DNA of 64,000 nucleotides from Streptomyces sp. NBC_00259. Lineage in GTDB: Bacteria > Actinomycetota > Actinomycetes > Streptomycetales > Streptomycetaceae. The stretch covers positions 2,294,001 to 2,358,000 of the forward strand of contig NZ_CP108080.1 of NCBI RefSeq assembly GCF_036181745.1, in the 5' to 3' direction. The notes beneath the pieces were generated by a model, which worked only from the letters and a program-made list of their open reading frames with translations, was not told the DNA's origin and searched no databases. Below, in pieces: positions 1 to 10,400 of this stretch; position 1 is the stretch's first letter, and each line of letters starts with the position of its first letter. The position numbers and the translations under genes are program-made.

Positions 1-576
1 GTCGTACATCAGTACACACACGTCGAGGAGCGCCTGCGGGCCGCCGATCTGCCAGCTCCACCAGTTGCCGTAGCGGGCCTGGTTCTCGTGGTAGACCCGG
101 GCGTGGATGTGGTCGAGGCCGGTGACGACCGCGTCCCTCAGGGCGGCGTTCCCGGTCAGCCCGGTGCCCTGCTGGCAGTAGGCCTGGGCCATGGTGCTCA
201 GCCGGTTGAGACTGTCGACCAGCCGGGCCGAGTAGCCGAACGACTCCTGGTCCGTGTCGGGTTCCGGGTCGGCCCACACCAGGTCGGGCCAGAGCGATCC
301 GGTGGCGGGTGCCATCGCCGACCGGTGCTCGCCCGCGCGGGCGCCGAGTGCGGCCAGCTTCGTCCTGAACGGCTCGGCGGTCGGGCTGAAGCCCTCCCCG
401 AGTATCAGCGTGCGCCACTTGGCGCGCAGGGCACTGAAGTCGGCCGCGGACGCGGACGCGGACGCGGACGCGGCGACGGCCTGATCGGCCGGCAGCGGAC
501 CGGCGGTCAGGCCGAGGGCGAGTGCCGTACCGCCGGTGGTGCGCAGGAAGGTGCGACGGGACCAGGAACGCGTCAT
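1..576 (-). CDS. Secreted polysaccharide lyase family 8 (hyaluronate/xanthan/chondroitin lyase type), N-terminal part
   Basis: This is the N-terminal 192 residues of an exported lyase; the gene runs off the left edge. The ATG is preceded by AGGAG. The protein opens with a Tat-type signal (SRRTFLR, then a hydrophobic stretch ending near residue 30) and a short Ser-Ala linker encoded by a GCGGAC micro-repeat. The following helices and the motif YGNWWSWQIGGPQALLD match the start of the alpha/alpha-toroid domain of PL8 lyases, which cleave uronic-acid-containing polysaccharides by beta-elimination outside the cell. The catalytic Asn/His/Tyr lie beyond the edge, so the substrate cannot be told. 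Confidence 0.8.
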   Translation of the reverse strand, partial: MTRSWSRRTFLRTTGGTALALGLTAGPLPADQAVAASASASASAADFSALRAKWRTLILGEGFSPTAEPFRTKLAALGARAGEHRSAMAPATGSLWPDLVWADPEPDTDQESFGYSARLVDSLNRLSTMAQAYCQQGTGLTGNAALRDAVVTGLDHIHARVYHENQARYGNWWSWQIGGPQALLDVCVLMYD

Positions 577-738
577 GGCGGTCTCCTGTACGGGGGGAGG
601 GCTGGTCACGGAGGGGGAAGCAGGCGATTACCGCTGGCGGTTTCTAGCACGCATACGCTCAATCGCTCCATAGAACAGACGGAGTTGAGCGTTTCGATCG
701 TTTCCGCGACGAACCCCGAGTGACGTCCCCACATGGCC

Positions 739-771
739 GAGGCTCCGAAGCGGTCATCGCTTCGGAGCCTC
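739..771. terminator. GC-rich hairpin, probable terminator of the thiolase gene
   Basis: A perfect 13-bp inverted repeat (739-751 with 759-771) surrounds a 7-nt loop. It lies just past the stop of the thiolase gene and upstream of the lyase gene on the same strand. A smaller hairpin (784-790 with 794-800) lies between it and the stop. There is no U-tract, which is normal for Streptomyces. Confidence 0.65.
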
Positions 772-815
772 GACCGTGCTCGTCGTGCCCGCCGGGCACG
801 CGAGGGAAGGGGGAC

Positions 816-2000
<1,185 letters not shown>

Positions 2001-2048
2001 TCAGCACGGCGGCGGGGTGTCCCGGCACCCCGCACGCAAGAACCGCAA

Positions 2049-2076
2049 GAAGAACTAGTACGCGTTCTAGTTCTTC
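2049..2076. promoter_or_regulatory. Palindromic KstR-like operator between thiolase and CYP125 genes
   Basis: Two 10-bp perfect inverted arms (GAAGAACTAG / CTAGTTCTTC) lie around an 8-bp centre. Read on the minus strand the core is TAGAACGCGTACTA, one base away from the mycobacterial KstR consensus TnnAACnnGTTnnA. It sits 64 bp from the thiolase ATG, where a TetR-family repressor could control both directions. The assignment to KstR is by motif only; no regulator gene is in the window. Confidence 0.65.
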
Positions 2077-2153
2077 CTGCAGTCTTATGAGGGTTACCCC
2101 AGGTACGCAAGGCTCCTGCACGCAACAGTTCCCGCCGTGACCCTTGCCAGTTG

Positions 2154-2167
2154 TAGAACCCGTTACT
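2154..2167 (+). promoter_or_regulatory. Second KstR-like site upstream of CYP125
   Basis: TAGAACCCGTTACT keeps the AAC-nn-GTT core of the KstR motif and differs from the full consensus only at the last base. It lies 73 bp before the chosen CYP125 start and about 80 bp from the larger palindrome. Two sites would give each divergent promoter its own operator. Confidence 0.45.
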
Positions 2168-2239
2168 ACCTTGCGGACACTTCTGATGGGCCGTCAGAAC
2201 TTTTCAGCCAGCGCCCAGCCGTCAGACCTGGAGTTGCCG

Positions 2240-3487
2240 ATGCCCTGCCCCCATCTCCCCGAAGGGTTCGACGCCACCGACCCCGATCTGCTGCAGAGCC
2301 GTATACCCCTCCCCGAGTTCGCCCAACTGCGGCAGACCGCACCGGTCTGGTGGTGCCCGCAGCCGCGCGGCATCACCGGCTTCGACGACGAGGGGTACTG
2401 GGTCGTCACTCGGCACGCGGACGTCAAGCACGTCTCCACCCACCCGGAGTTGTTCTCCTCGAACGAGAACACGGCGGTCATCCGCTTCAACGAGCACATC
2501 AGCCGTGACCAGATCGAGGTCCAGCGCCTGATCATGCTCAACATGGACCCGCCCGAGCACACCCGGGTCCGCCAGATCGTCCAGCGCGGCTTCACCCCGC
2601 GCGCGATACGCAGCCTGGAGTCGGCACTTCGCGACCGCGCCCGGAAGATCGTCGAGACGGCGCGGAGCGGAGCGGCCGCCGACGGCAGCTTCGACTTCGT
2701 CACCAGCGTCGCCGTCGAGCTGCCGCTCCAGGCGATCGCCGAACTCATCGGCATCCCCCAGGACGACCGGGCCCGGATCTTCGACTGGTCGAACAAGATG
2801 GTCGCGTACGACGATCCCGAGTACGCCATCACCGAGGAGATCGGCGCCGAGGCGGCCATGGAACTCATCGGCTACTCGATGAACCTCGCCGCCGACCGCA
2901 AGCAGTGCCCGGCGAAGGACATCGTCACCCAGCTCGTCGCCGCGGAGGGCGAGGGCAACCTCAGCTCCGACGAGTTCGGCTTCTTCGTGCTGCTGCTCGC
3001 CGTCGCCGGCAACGAGACGACGCGCAACGCCATCAGCCACGGCATGCACGCCTTCCTCACCCACCCCGAGCAGTGGGAGCTGTACAAGCGGGACCGCCCG
3101 GCGACCGCGGCCGAGGAGATCGTCCGCTGGGCGACGCCCGTCGTCTCCTTCCAGCGGACCGCCACCCAGGACACCGAACTCGGCGGCCAGAAGATCAAGA
3201 AGGGCGACCGGGTGGGGCTGTTCTACTCCTCCGCCAACAACGACCCCGAGGTCTTCGACAACCCCGAGGCCTTCGACATCACCCGCGACCCGAACCCCCA
3301 CCTCGGCTTCGGCGGCGGAGGCCCGCACTTCTGCCTCGGCAAGTCCCTGGCCATCCAGGAGATCGAACTCATCTTCACCGCCATCGCCGACACCCTGCCG
3401 GACCTCCGCCTGGTCGGCGACCCGCGCCGGCTGCGCGCGGCCTGGCTGAACGGCATCAAGGAGCTCCAGGTCAGCGTGGGTGGTTGA
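2240..3487 (+). CDS. cyp125: Cytochrome P450, CYP125 family (steroid C26/C27 monooxygenase)
   Basis: A 415-residue soluble P450. Family motifs are in place: oxygen-binding I-helix AVAGNETTRN, ExxR at E293-R296, and heme ligand Cys365 in FGGGGPHFCLGK. Stretches such as IEVQRLIMLNMDPPEHTR, LPLQAIAELIGIPQDDR and ETAADEIVRWATP-like sequence follow mycobacterial CYP125 closely, an enzyme that oxidises the terminal methyl of the cholesterol side chain. I chose ATG 2240 because GGAG lies 6 nt upstream and MPCPHLPEGFD is the expected N-terminus. The frame stays open to a TTG at 2144. Ferredoxin and reductase partners are not nearby. Confidence 0.9.
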   Translation: MPCPHLPEGFDATDPDLLQSRIPLPEFAQLRQTAPVWWCPQPRGITGFDDEGYWVVTRHADVKHVSTHPELFSSNENTAVIRFNEHISRDQIEVQRLIMLNMDPPEHTRVRQIVQRGFTPRAIRSLESALRDRARKIVETARSGAAADGSFDFVTSVAVELPLQAIAELIGIPQDDRARIFDWSNKMVAYDDPEYAITEEIGAEAAMELIGYSMNLAADRKQCPAKDIVTQLVAAEGEGNLSSDEFGFFVLLLAVAGNETTRNAISHGMHAFLTHPEQWELYKRDRPATAAEEIVRWATPVVSFQRTATQDTELGGQKIKKGDRVGLFYSSANNDPEVFDNPEAFDITRDPNPHLGFGGGGPHFCLGKSLAIQEIELIFTAIADTLPDLRLVGDPRRLRAAWLNGIKELQVSVGG

Positions 3488-3640
3488 GCCGCCGACGCCG
3501 TACCCGGACATGGGAGGCGGGGGCGATCCCCCCTACGCCCCGCCCCCGTCTCCCGCCGGCCCCTCCCACCCGGGTCGCCTGCCCGGGTCGCCCAGGTCGC
3601 TCGCCAGTTTGATCGACCCCTGCACCAGGGCGAGAAGATC

Positions 3641-4339
3641 GTGTTCCGTCTCGATGACGCCTCGCCGGCGTCCTTCCGGTCGCTGTTCGGGGGCATCTCG
3701 TCCGCGCTCCGCCCGGTGAACGACGAGACGCTCCCCGACCTCGCGAAGCTCATGGAGGGGGGACGGCCCTCCTTCGCACCGGTGCCGCCCGGCTCGACGC
3801 CCGAAACCGCCCTGCGCCGCCTGGCAGCCCCCGCCCCCGGCCAGGGCCCGGACTCCGCGGCATTCGCCCGCGTCCGTGCGGCGGCGGACTCGATCCGGGC
3901 GGCGCTCCGCCCCGCCGAGCCCGTCCGGCCCGACCACACCCATACTTTCGCCCTCCACAACTGCCGAGTCGTCGTCACGTCAGGAGCATCGGTGTCGGAG
4001 GACTTCTCCTTCCAGGGCACGAACACCACGTTCGTCAACCGCCCCAAGGACACCGTCGTACGGGACTTCCAGCACACGTACGCCTCAGGGCTCGGCGGCG
4101 ACGAGCTGACCCGCCTGCTCGAACTCGTCCTGTCCAGCCGCGACCTCTCGGACGCCGACCGGGAGGAGGCGGCGGGAGCGGTCCATGATCTGGCCCGCAT
4201 CACCACCGCCCCGGAACCGGACGCGCCTCAGGTACGGACCCGCCTCGAACGCCTCCGCGAACTCCTCACCGGCGGCGCGGACATCGCCCAGCCGGCCCTC
4301 GCGATCGTGGCCTCGGTGGCGACGCTCTTCGCCGGATAG
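3641..4339 (+). CDS. Uncharacterised protein, possible effector-associated type
   Basis: A 232-residue protein in a frame with strongly GC-biased third positions, so it is very probably real. I do not recognise the family with confidence. The central part holds a conserved-looking SEDFSFQGTNTTFVNRPKDT segment. A helical region with LTRLLELVLSSRDLSDADR and RTRLERLRELL follows, then a C-terminal hydrophobic tail (IAQPALAIVASVATLFAG). The start is uncertain. GTG 3641 is the first usual start, but the frame stays open and coding-like further upstream (QFDRPLHQGEKIVF) into the gap after the P450. No signal peptide is seen. A strong hairpin follows the stop. Confidence 0.6.
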   Translation: MFRLDDASPASFRSLFGGISSALRPVNDETLPDLAKLMEGGRPSFAPVPPGSTPETALRRLAAPAPGQGPDSAAFARVRAAADSIRAALRPAEPVRPDHTHTFALHNCRVVVTSGASVSEDFSFQGTNTTFVNRPKDTVVRDFQHTYASGLGGDELTRLLELVLSSRDLSDADREEAAGAVHDLARITTAPEPDAPQVRTRLERLRELLTGGADIAQPALAIVASVATLFAG

Positions 4340-4365
4340 GCAGAGCTCTCCCGGTAGCGACAAAG

Positions 4366-4406
4366 AGGAGCCCCCGAAGACCGGTTCCGGGTCTTCGGGG
4401 GCTCCT
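4366..4406. terminator. Bidirectional terminator hairpin
   Basis: A 17-bp perfect stem (4366-4382 with 4390-4406) has a 7-nt loop. It sits between two convergent genes ending at 4339 and 4433 and is followed by TTCGT. It is one of the clearest terminators in the window. Confidence 0.85.
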
Positions 4407-4432
4407 TCGTGCCGACTACTCGGTGGATACGG

Positions 4433-6634
4433 CTACTTCGCCACGTAGCCGAAGCGCCCGCCGGCCGGCGGGAGGCCGCCCGCGCCGGGCTGGTGCGTGG
4501 TCACGGGCGCCTTCGTGCCGCCGCTCACGTTCAGCCAGGGCAGCACGTGGACGGCGCCGAGGGCCGGGCCGTACGGCATGCCGACGTACAGGTTCGTGCC
4601 GGTGAAGGTGATGCTCCTGCCGACGTGCTGGTTGGCACCGGGGGTGCCGGGCAGGCCCGAGGGGTTGCCCGCCTCGATCCAGACGTCGGAGTCGCCCGCC
4701 GTACCGAGGAGCGGGAACGTCTGGACCGCGCCCGCGCCCGCCGCCGTGCCGACGGCCTCGCCGGGGATGCCGACCGCGACCCGCAGCGTCGAGACGGTGC
4801 TCGTCGCGCGCGGTGCGGTGTTGACGGCCGTGACCTTCTCGCCGAAGCGGTCGCCGGCCTCGGCCGTGCCGGACACGGTGTCGTCAGCGGTGCCCTGCCA
4901 GAGGGCGTCGACCTCGTTGAAGGCACCGGCGGCGGTGACGCGGAAGGTGACGACGCGGCCCGCATCGGCCTTGTCGGCGTCGTTCACGGCCAGGGCCTCA
5001 CCGGGCGAGCCGACCACGAGGAACGATTCCGTGGCCGTCGCGGCACCCGAGGGGCGGTACGTGACCAGGGACAGGGAGGCACCGAACTCGTCGCCCGCCT
5101 CTGCGGCGCCCGAGACGGTGTCGAGGTCCTGGTCGAGCCCGATCTGCGGGGTGGGGACCCCGTCCGCGCCGCCGTGGCCGAAGACCGCCACGCCGCCGGA
5201 GTTCGCCAGGGTGCCGATGGCCTCGTTGGGGTTGCCGATGGCGATGTGGTGGGCGTCGCCCGCGACGCTGGTGCCGAAGCGGTCGTTGGCCTCCGCGTTG
5301 CCCGGGACGTCCGGCTTGTCCTGGTGGACGGCGACGTTGGTGGCGCCGCGCAGGTAGAACGCGCTGCCCGCCTTGGCGACGGACCCGAGGGCCTCGCCGG
5401 GCACGCCGATCACCAGGTACGGCTCGCCCGCGGCGGTCCGCCCGGCGGCGACGGCGTGACCCATGCGGTCGCCGTTCTCGGCCGCCGAGGCCGCGATGGC
5501 GCCCGTGCCGGCGCCCTGCTCGAAGTGGACGCCCTTCGTGGCACCCGTGCCGATGCCGCCGGCGGCGCCGTAGAAGACGTCGACCATGCCCGCGTCGGGC
5601 GCCGTGCCGAGGTCCTCGGACGGAGTGCCGACCACCAGGTCGGTGTAGCCGTCCTCGTTGTGGTCGACGGTGGCGAGCGCTTCACCGAACCAGTCCCCCG
5701 CCTCGGCGCCGCCCGGCACCCAGTCGAGGTCCTGGTTGATCTCGGCGGTGCCCTTGCCGCCGCCGTACACGATCCGGACCACACCGGCCCCGTCGTCGCC
5801 GCCGACGACGGCCTTGGGGTCGGAGATCGCGATGTCCTCGACGCCGTCACCGTTGAAGTCCGTGATGCGCGTGGCACCGGCCTTGGAGTTCACCCAGGAG
5901 GCCAGGTCGTCGACACGGGCGGCGATGCCGCCGGTGCGGGTCTCGGTGGCGTCGACGCCGAAGCAACCGCCCTGCCAGGACTGGCTGGTGAGGGCGGCGA
6001 GGGTGGCCGTGCCGCCCGTCATGCGGACCACGGGGCCACCGGAGTCGCCCATGCACGCGGCCGCGCCGCTCTTGCCGGTGACGCCGGCCGTCGTGGCGGC
6101 TGCCGAGTCCACCGTGTACGTGCCGGTGTGCAGCTTGAGGGGCGCCCACTCGTCCTTGGTGCGGCCGTAGCCCGCGAACGTCAGCTCCTCGCCCGCGGAA
6201 GGGGCGGTGGTGGCCAGGGAGATGGGGGTGACGTTGGTGACCGGGCGGTTCAGGCGGGCCAGGACCACATCACGGTCGGTGCGCGGGACCAGCTCCACGA
6301 CGCGACGCTCGGCGCCCTGGGTGCCGGTCAGGTCGGTGCGGCCGATGACGGCGGTGGTCTTCTGCTTCGGGGCACCGGCGGACACGGCGAGGCCCGCGAC
6401 CGGGTCGTCGGCGAAGCAACTGGCCGCGGTCAGCAGCCACTCTGCGTCGACCAGCACGGCGGAACACCCGCGGGTGGTGTCACCGATGTCCAGGCGCGCG
6501 GTGTAGGCGAAGGCGCTGCCGGTGGGAACGGTGCCGCCGGTGACGGCGGAGGCGGGTGCGGCGCTGAGCGCGAGCGGGACCGCTGTCAGGGCGGTGGCCA
6601 GCGTGGCGAAGCGCACGGGTCTTGTGTAGCTCAT
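4433..6634 (-). CDS. Secreted trypsin-fold protein with C-terminal FG-GAP beta-propeller; catalytic His replaced
   Basis: A 733-residue exported protein. Residues 1-30 are a signal peptide ending in APASA. Residues about 31-250 have the S1 trypsin fold: Asp123 in DRDVVLARL and Ser199 in CMGDSGGPV are present. However, the usual TAAHC is LTAASC, with Ser72 where the catalytic His should be. From about 255 onward there are six or seven FG-GAP repeats (for example DFNGDGVEDIAISDP, VDHNEDGYTDLVVG), which form a Ca-binding seven-bladed propeller in integrin-like proteins. The ATG at 6634 has AGGA upstream. A paralogue lies at 12125-13657. It is probably a binding protein or weak protease rather than an active trypsin. 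Confidence 0.85.
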   Translation of the reverse strand: MSYTRPVRFATLATALTAVPLALSAAPASAVTGGTVPTGSAFAYTARLDIGDTTRGCSAVLVDAEWLLTAASCFADDPVAGLAVSAGAPKQKTTAVIGRTDLTGTQGAERRVVELVPRTDRDVVLARLNRPVTNVTPISLATTAPSAGEELTFAGYGRTKDEWAPLKLHTGTYTVDSAAATTAGVTGKSGAAACMGDSGGPVVRMTGGTATLAALTSQSWQGGCFGVDATETRTGGIAARVDDLASWVNSKAGATRITDFNGDGVEDIAISDPKAVVGGDDGAGVVRIVYGGGKGTAEINQDLDWVPGGAEAGDWFGEALATVDHNEDGYTDLVVGTPSEDLGTAPDAGMVDVFYGAAGGIGTGATKGVHFEQGAGTGAIAASAAENGDRMGHAVAAGRTAAGEPYLVIGVPGEALGSVAKAGSAFYLRGATNVAVHQDKPDVPGNAEANDRFGTSVAGDAHHIAIGNPNEAIGTLANSGGVAVFGHGGADGVPTPQIGLDQDLDTVSGAAEAGDEFGASLSLVTYRPSGAATATESFLVVGSPGEALAVNDADKADAGRVVTFRVTAAGAFNEVDALWQGTADDTVSGTAEAGDRFGEKVTAVNTAPRATSTVSTLRVAVGIPGEAVGTAAGAGAVQTFPLLGTAGDSDVWIEAGNPSGLPGTPGANQHVGRSITFTGTNLYVGMPYGPALGAVHVLPWLNVSGGTKAPVTTHQPGAGGLPPAGGRFGYVAK

Positions 6635-6750
6635 GTGTGGTGTCCTGAGTTCGGGGTGTGCCGCCCAATGGTGGCCGGACGGCGGTTGGTTCCGGGTGAT
6701 GTCGGGGAGGCCGGCACGGCCGGTGAAGGACCGGCCGACGGGGGTGGGCC

Positions 6751-7293
6751 TCACATGTACTGGAAGTAGCGGTCGAACCAGACCGGGGGCAGGTCCTCCT
6801 CGTCCTCGTCCTCGTCGTCGTCCCAGCCTTGCTCGGCCGCCAGGGCCGCCAGGAGCGGCTCGGCGTACATCTGCTCGAGGACGGACCTGCCGTCGTACGG
6901 CTCCAGGAGGAGCTCCACGGGGACGAAGACGCAGCCCAGGTCGGTGCAGACGCCGTCGAGCCAGGTCAGGAACTCCTCGGTGAGGCCCTGCTCGGAACCG
7001 GGCATGCCTTCGCCGCCCGTCCCGGCCGTGACGAAGCCGCCGAAGTTGCTCAGCAGTACCCACAACGGCCGCTCGAGGCCCGTCACTTCCGTGGGGACCG
7101 TGATGCCGCCGTAGTGACTGGTGTCCTGGGTGAGGCCGCTCGTGCAGGCCGGCCCGAAGCGCCCCTCAAGGGCGCGTACGAGCCCTGCGAAGCGGTTCCC
7201 CTCGACGACCAGGTCGAAGTGCGGCGGGCGTTCCAGGTGGTCCGGATCGTCGTGCTCCCTCAGGAGCGCCCGGATCTCGTCGGTCGGGAGCAT
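6751..7293 (-). CDS. Acidic protein, probable immunity protein for the adjacent polymorphic toxin
   Basis: A 180-residue cytoplasmic protein with no signal peptide. It is acidic, with a DDDEDEDEEDLPP run just before the C-terminus. ATG 7293 has GAAGGA at good spacing. It lies 113 bp downstream of, and on the same strand as, the 1,217-residue ALF-repeat toxin gene, which is where immunity genes sit in polymorphic toxin loci. I do not recognise the fold. The immunity role is inferred from position, size, acidity and lack of an export signal. Confidence 0.6.
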   Translation of the reverse strand: MLPTDEIRALLREHDDPDHLERPPHFDLVVEGNRFAGLVRALEGRFGPACTSGLTQDTSHYGGITVPTEVTGLERPLWVLLSNFGGFVTAGTGGEGMPGSEQGLTEEFLTWLDGVCTDLGCVFVPVELLLEPYDGRSVLEQMYAEPLLAALAAEQGWDDDEDEDEEDLPPVWFDRYFQYM

Positions 7294-7406
7294 GGTCGGG
7301 TCCTTCGTGTTGTGCAGGCGTGTGGTGGACACCGGTGGGCCCGGCCGGATGCCGGGCCCACCGCGCTCCATGAGGTCAGGACGGGGGTGTCGGCCCCGCC
7401 GCGTCC

Positions 7407-10400
7407 TCAGAACCTGGGGCAGTCGCGCGAGGAGGACGGGTAGGCGGTGATCACCCTGTCCTTCTTCTTGACGACCCTGGTGACGACGCAGAGGAACTTC
7501 TCGCCCCCTTCACCGATCGCTTCGTCGTAGTCGATGCGGGTGACCTTGTTCTTGTTGTTGGTCGGGACGACCTCGCCGCCCTTCTTCCAGGCGTCGTCGA
7601 TCATCTTCAGGAGCTCGTCCTGGTTCTTCACCTTGAACACGCCGTGCAGGGGCTTGCCGTCGACGGCCTTCGTGTGGTCCATGATGTGGTCGATGCGGTG
7701 CTTTGCGGCGCTTTCGCGCATGTAGACCAGGCCTGCGGGCGACACGAAGATGTCGTTGCCCATGTTCGCGAAGCCCACGGGGCAGGAGATCCCCTGCGTC
7801 ATGGACCTGGCCATGGACCTGGTCAGGGACCTGGCGAGCGACCTGGCGCACGAGGGGAACTGCGCGTTCTTGCCGAAGAGCTTCTTGAAGAAGCCGTCCG
7901 CCTTGGTGCCCCACTTGCCGAACTTGACGCCCGCGGCGCCCCATCCGGCGAACGGGACCATGCCGGCGCAGGACAGGCCCGCGTCGATCTTCTTGTCCTC
8001 GCCGAAGTACCAGGCGCAGTTGGCGCCGTCCGCGATCTCGCCGAAGCCCGGGATCAGGCCGAGCGCGTCGAGGGTGAAGTGGCCGCCCTCGGAGAAGACC
8101 TTCCCCCAGTCGATCTCGTCGAGCTTGCGCAGGTACTCCTCGAACTCCTCGTCCTCCGCCTTGAGGGAGCGCTCCTCCATCTCGGCGACCAGGTTCGCGA
8201 AGTGCGCCCTGATCTCCTCCTGCAGCTTCCGGAAGGCGATGTCCCCGGCCTCGTCGGCCGCCTTGCTGGCGGCGGTGGCGTCCTTGCCGGCGGCGACGGA
8301 CGAGGCGTAGGCGGCGTCGGCCGCCGCCCAGGCCTCACTCGCGGAGTGCTGCGCCGAGACGGCGGAGGCCTCCGCACGGGACGCCGACAGGTCGGCGCGC
8401 AGCACGGCGTCCTTCGCGCTGGCCTCGGCGGCGCGTGCCGTCCGGGCCGAGGCCGCCGCCTCGGCGGCGGACTTCTCGGCGGCATCGGCATGGGCGTCGG
8501 CCTGCTTGGCGTATTCGCCCGCCTGCCTCGCGGACTCCTCGGCATCCCGGGCGTACCTGGCCGCGTCCTCCGCCGCCTTACGGGCCTCTGCCGCCACCTT
8601 GGCGGCCAGCGCGGCGTCCTTCTGTGCCGTCGCGGCAACGCGGGCCGCCCCGGCGATCAGCCGCTGGACCCGGGAGACATGGCTGGCGGTGAGCTGGTCC
8701 TTGCGCTTGGCGCGGAACTGCTCGACCTCGATGAACCGGTGCAGCACCTGGGGCGGTCCGGCGAGCGCGACATCGGCGGCGGCCTTCAGTTCGGGGCCGC
8801 CGGTGCTCCTCAACTGGACGGCGCGGACGCGCTCATCGGTCGTACGGGCCGTGTAGTAGCCGGTGTGGATGAACTCCCGCAGCTTGTCCGTCGAGCCGGA
8901 GTTGAGCGCGTCCTGCCCGGCCTTCTTCACCCCCGATCCGGCGCCGTCGATCAGCTGGGTCGTCCTGATCCGGTAGTCGTTCTTGGCCGCCTCGTGCTGT
9001 CCGGTCGCGATGAAGGCGCCGATCTGCGCCGTGTCGCCCTTGAGCGCGGTCTTCGCGGCCGTGCGGACGGGTTCGTACTCGGAGTCCAGGGCCAGGTTGA
9101 CGGTGCGGGCGTACTCGTCCCGTTCGCCTGCTTCCTTCCAGCCGGCCCGGATGTACTCGACGACCAGTGCGTCGGAGCCCGCGAGGGCGGCCTCGGCCGT
9201 GGTGACGCTCCAAGGGCCCCGGGTCTTCGCGACGTGCAGCGCGACCTTGCGCGACTTCGTGGCCGTTTCCCCCAGGTCGTTGCCCGGGTTGGTCACCTCG
9301 GCCGCGAGACGGAGCGCCTCCTCGTCGGCCGCCCTGGCCTCTGCGGCGGCCTTCTGCTCCTCCGCCTTGCGCTCGTCGTCGGCGACCTTGAGGGCCTTGG
9401 CCTCCTCGACCTCGCTGTACCTGCGGTCGGCCAGCTCCTCCGCCTCGACCTCACGGGCCAGGTCGTAGGTGGTCCTCGCTTTGGCGACCGCGGCTGTCGC
9501 CGCGTCGGCCGCCTTCTTGGCCTCCGCGGCGTGCTTGGTCGACTCGGCCGCGGCCACGGCGGCGTCACCGGCGTGCTCGGCGGCCGCGTCCGCGGCGGCA
9601 GCGGCGTTCCTGGCGTGCGCGGCGGCCGACTTGGCGGCGTCGCGGGCTTCGCGCGCCGCCTTGGCGGACTTGCCGGCCAGTTCCACGGCTTTGTTCGCGG
9701 CCCGGGTGGCCTCGGCCGCGTGGCGGCGAGCCGCCGCGGCCGCGTCCCTTGCCCGCTGGGCCTGGGCGCTGGAGACGCCTGCGTGACCGCTCGCCTGCTG
9801 TGCCGCGGCCGCGGCGAGGTCGGCGTTGCTGCCCGCGCCGGCGGCGGCCAGGGCCGCCTTGCCGGCCTCGTCGGCCGCGTCGCCGGCGAATTCGGCGGCC
9901 ACGGCCGCCTTCTCGGCTCCCTTGGCGGCGGTACGGGCACCCTCGGCCGCCTGGCGCGCTTCCTTGGCCTTGGTCGCGTCGGTCGCGGCGGCCGCGGCCG
10001 CGTTACGGGCGCGGGAAGCGGCCTGGGCGGCTGCCGCGGCGGCGGACGCCGCCTGGGCCGCGGCGTTCGCGGCGACCCGGGCCGAGGTGTTGGCGGCACG
10101 GGATGCGGTGATCGCCTGCTGCGCGGCCTTGGCCGCACCCTCGGCGGCGTCGGCCGCGCGGCCGGCGGCGTTGGACGCCTTGGTCGCGTCGTCCTTGGCG
10201 GCCGCGGTCTCGGCGGCCGCCTTCTGCGCGGCCTCCTTGGCCAGCTTCGTCGCGGCGACCGCGCGGGCCGACGCCTCCTTCGCGGCCTCGGTCTCCACCC
10301 GGGCCTGACGGCCGGCCTCTTCGACGAGGGCGACGAGGTCCTCGATGGTGGCCTGTTCCTGGTCGCGGGCGCGCGCGACGTGCTGGCCCACCTCCAGGAA

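Noticed and set aside
4409-6769. 786-codon rightward frame opposite the first FG-GAP protein
   Set aside because: The leftward frame carries the signal peptide, trypsin fold and FG-GAP repeats, so this is a shadow.
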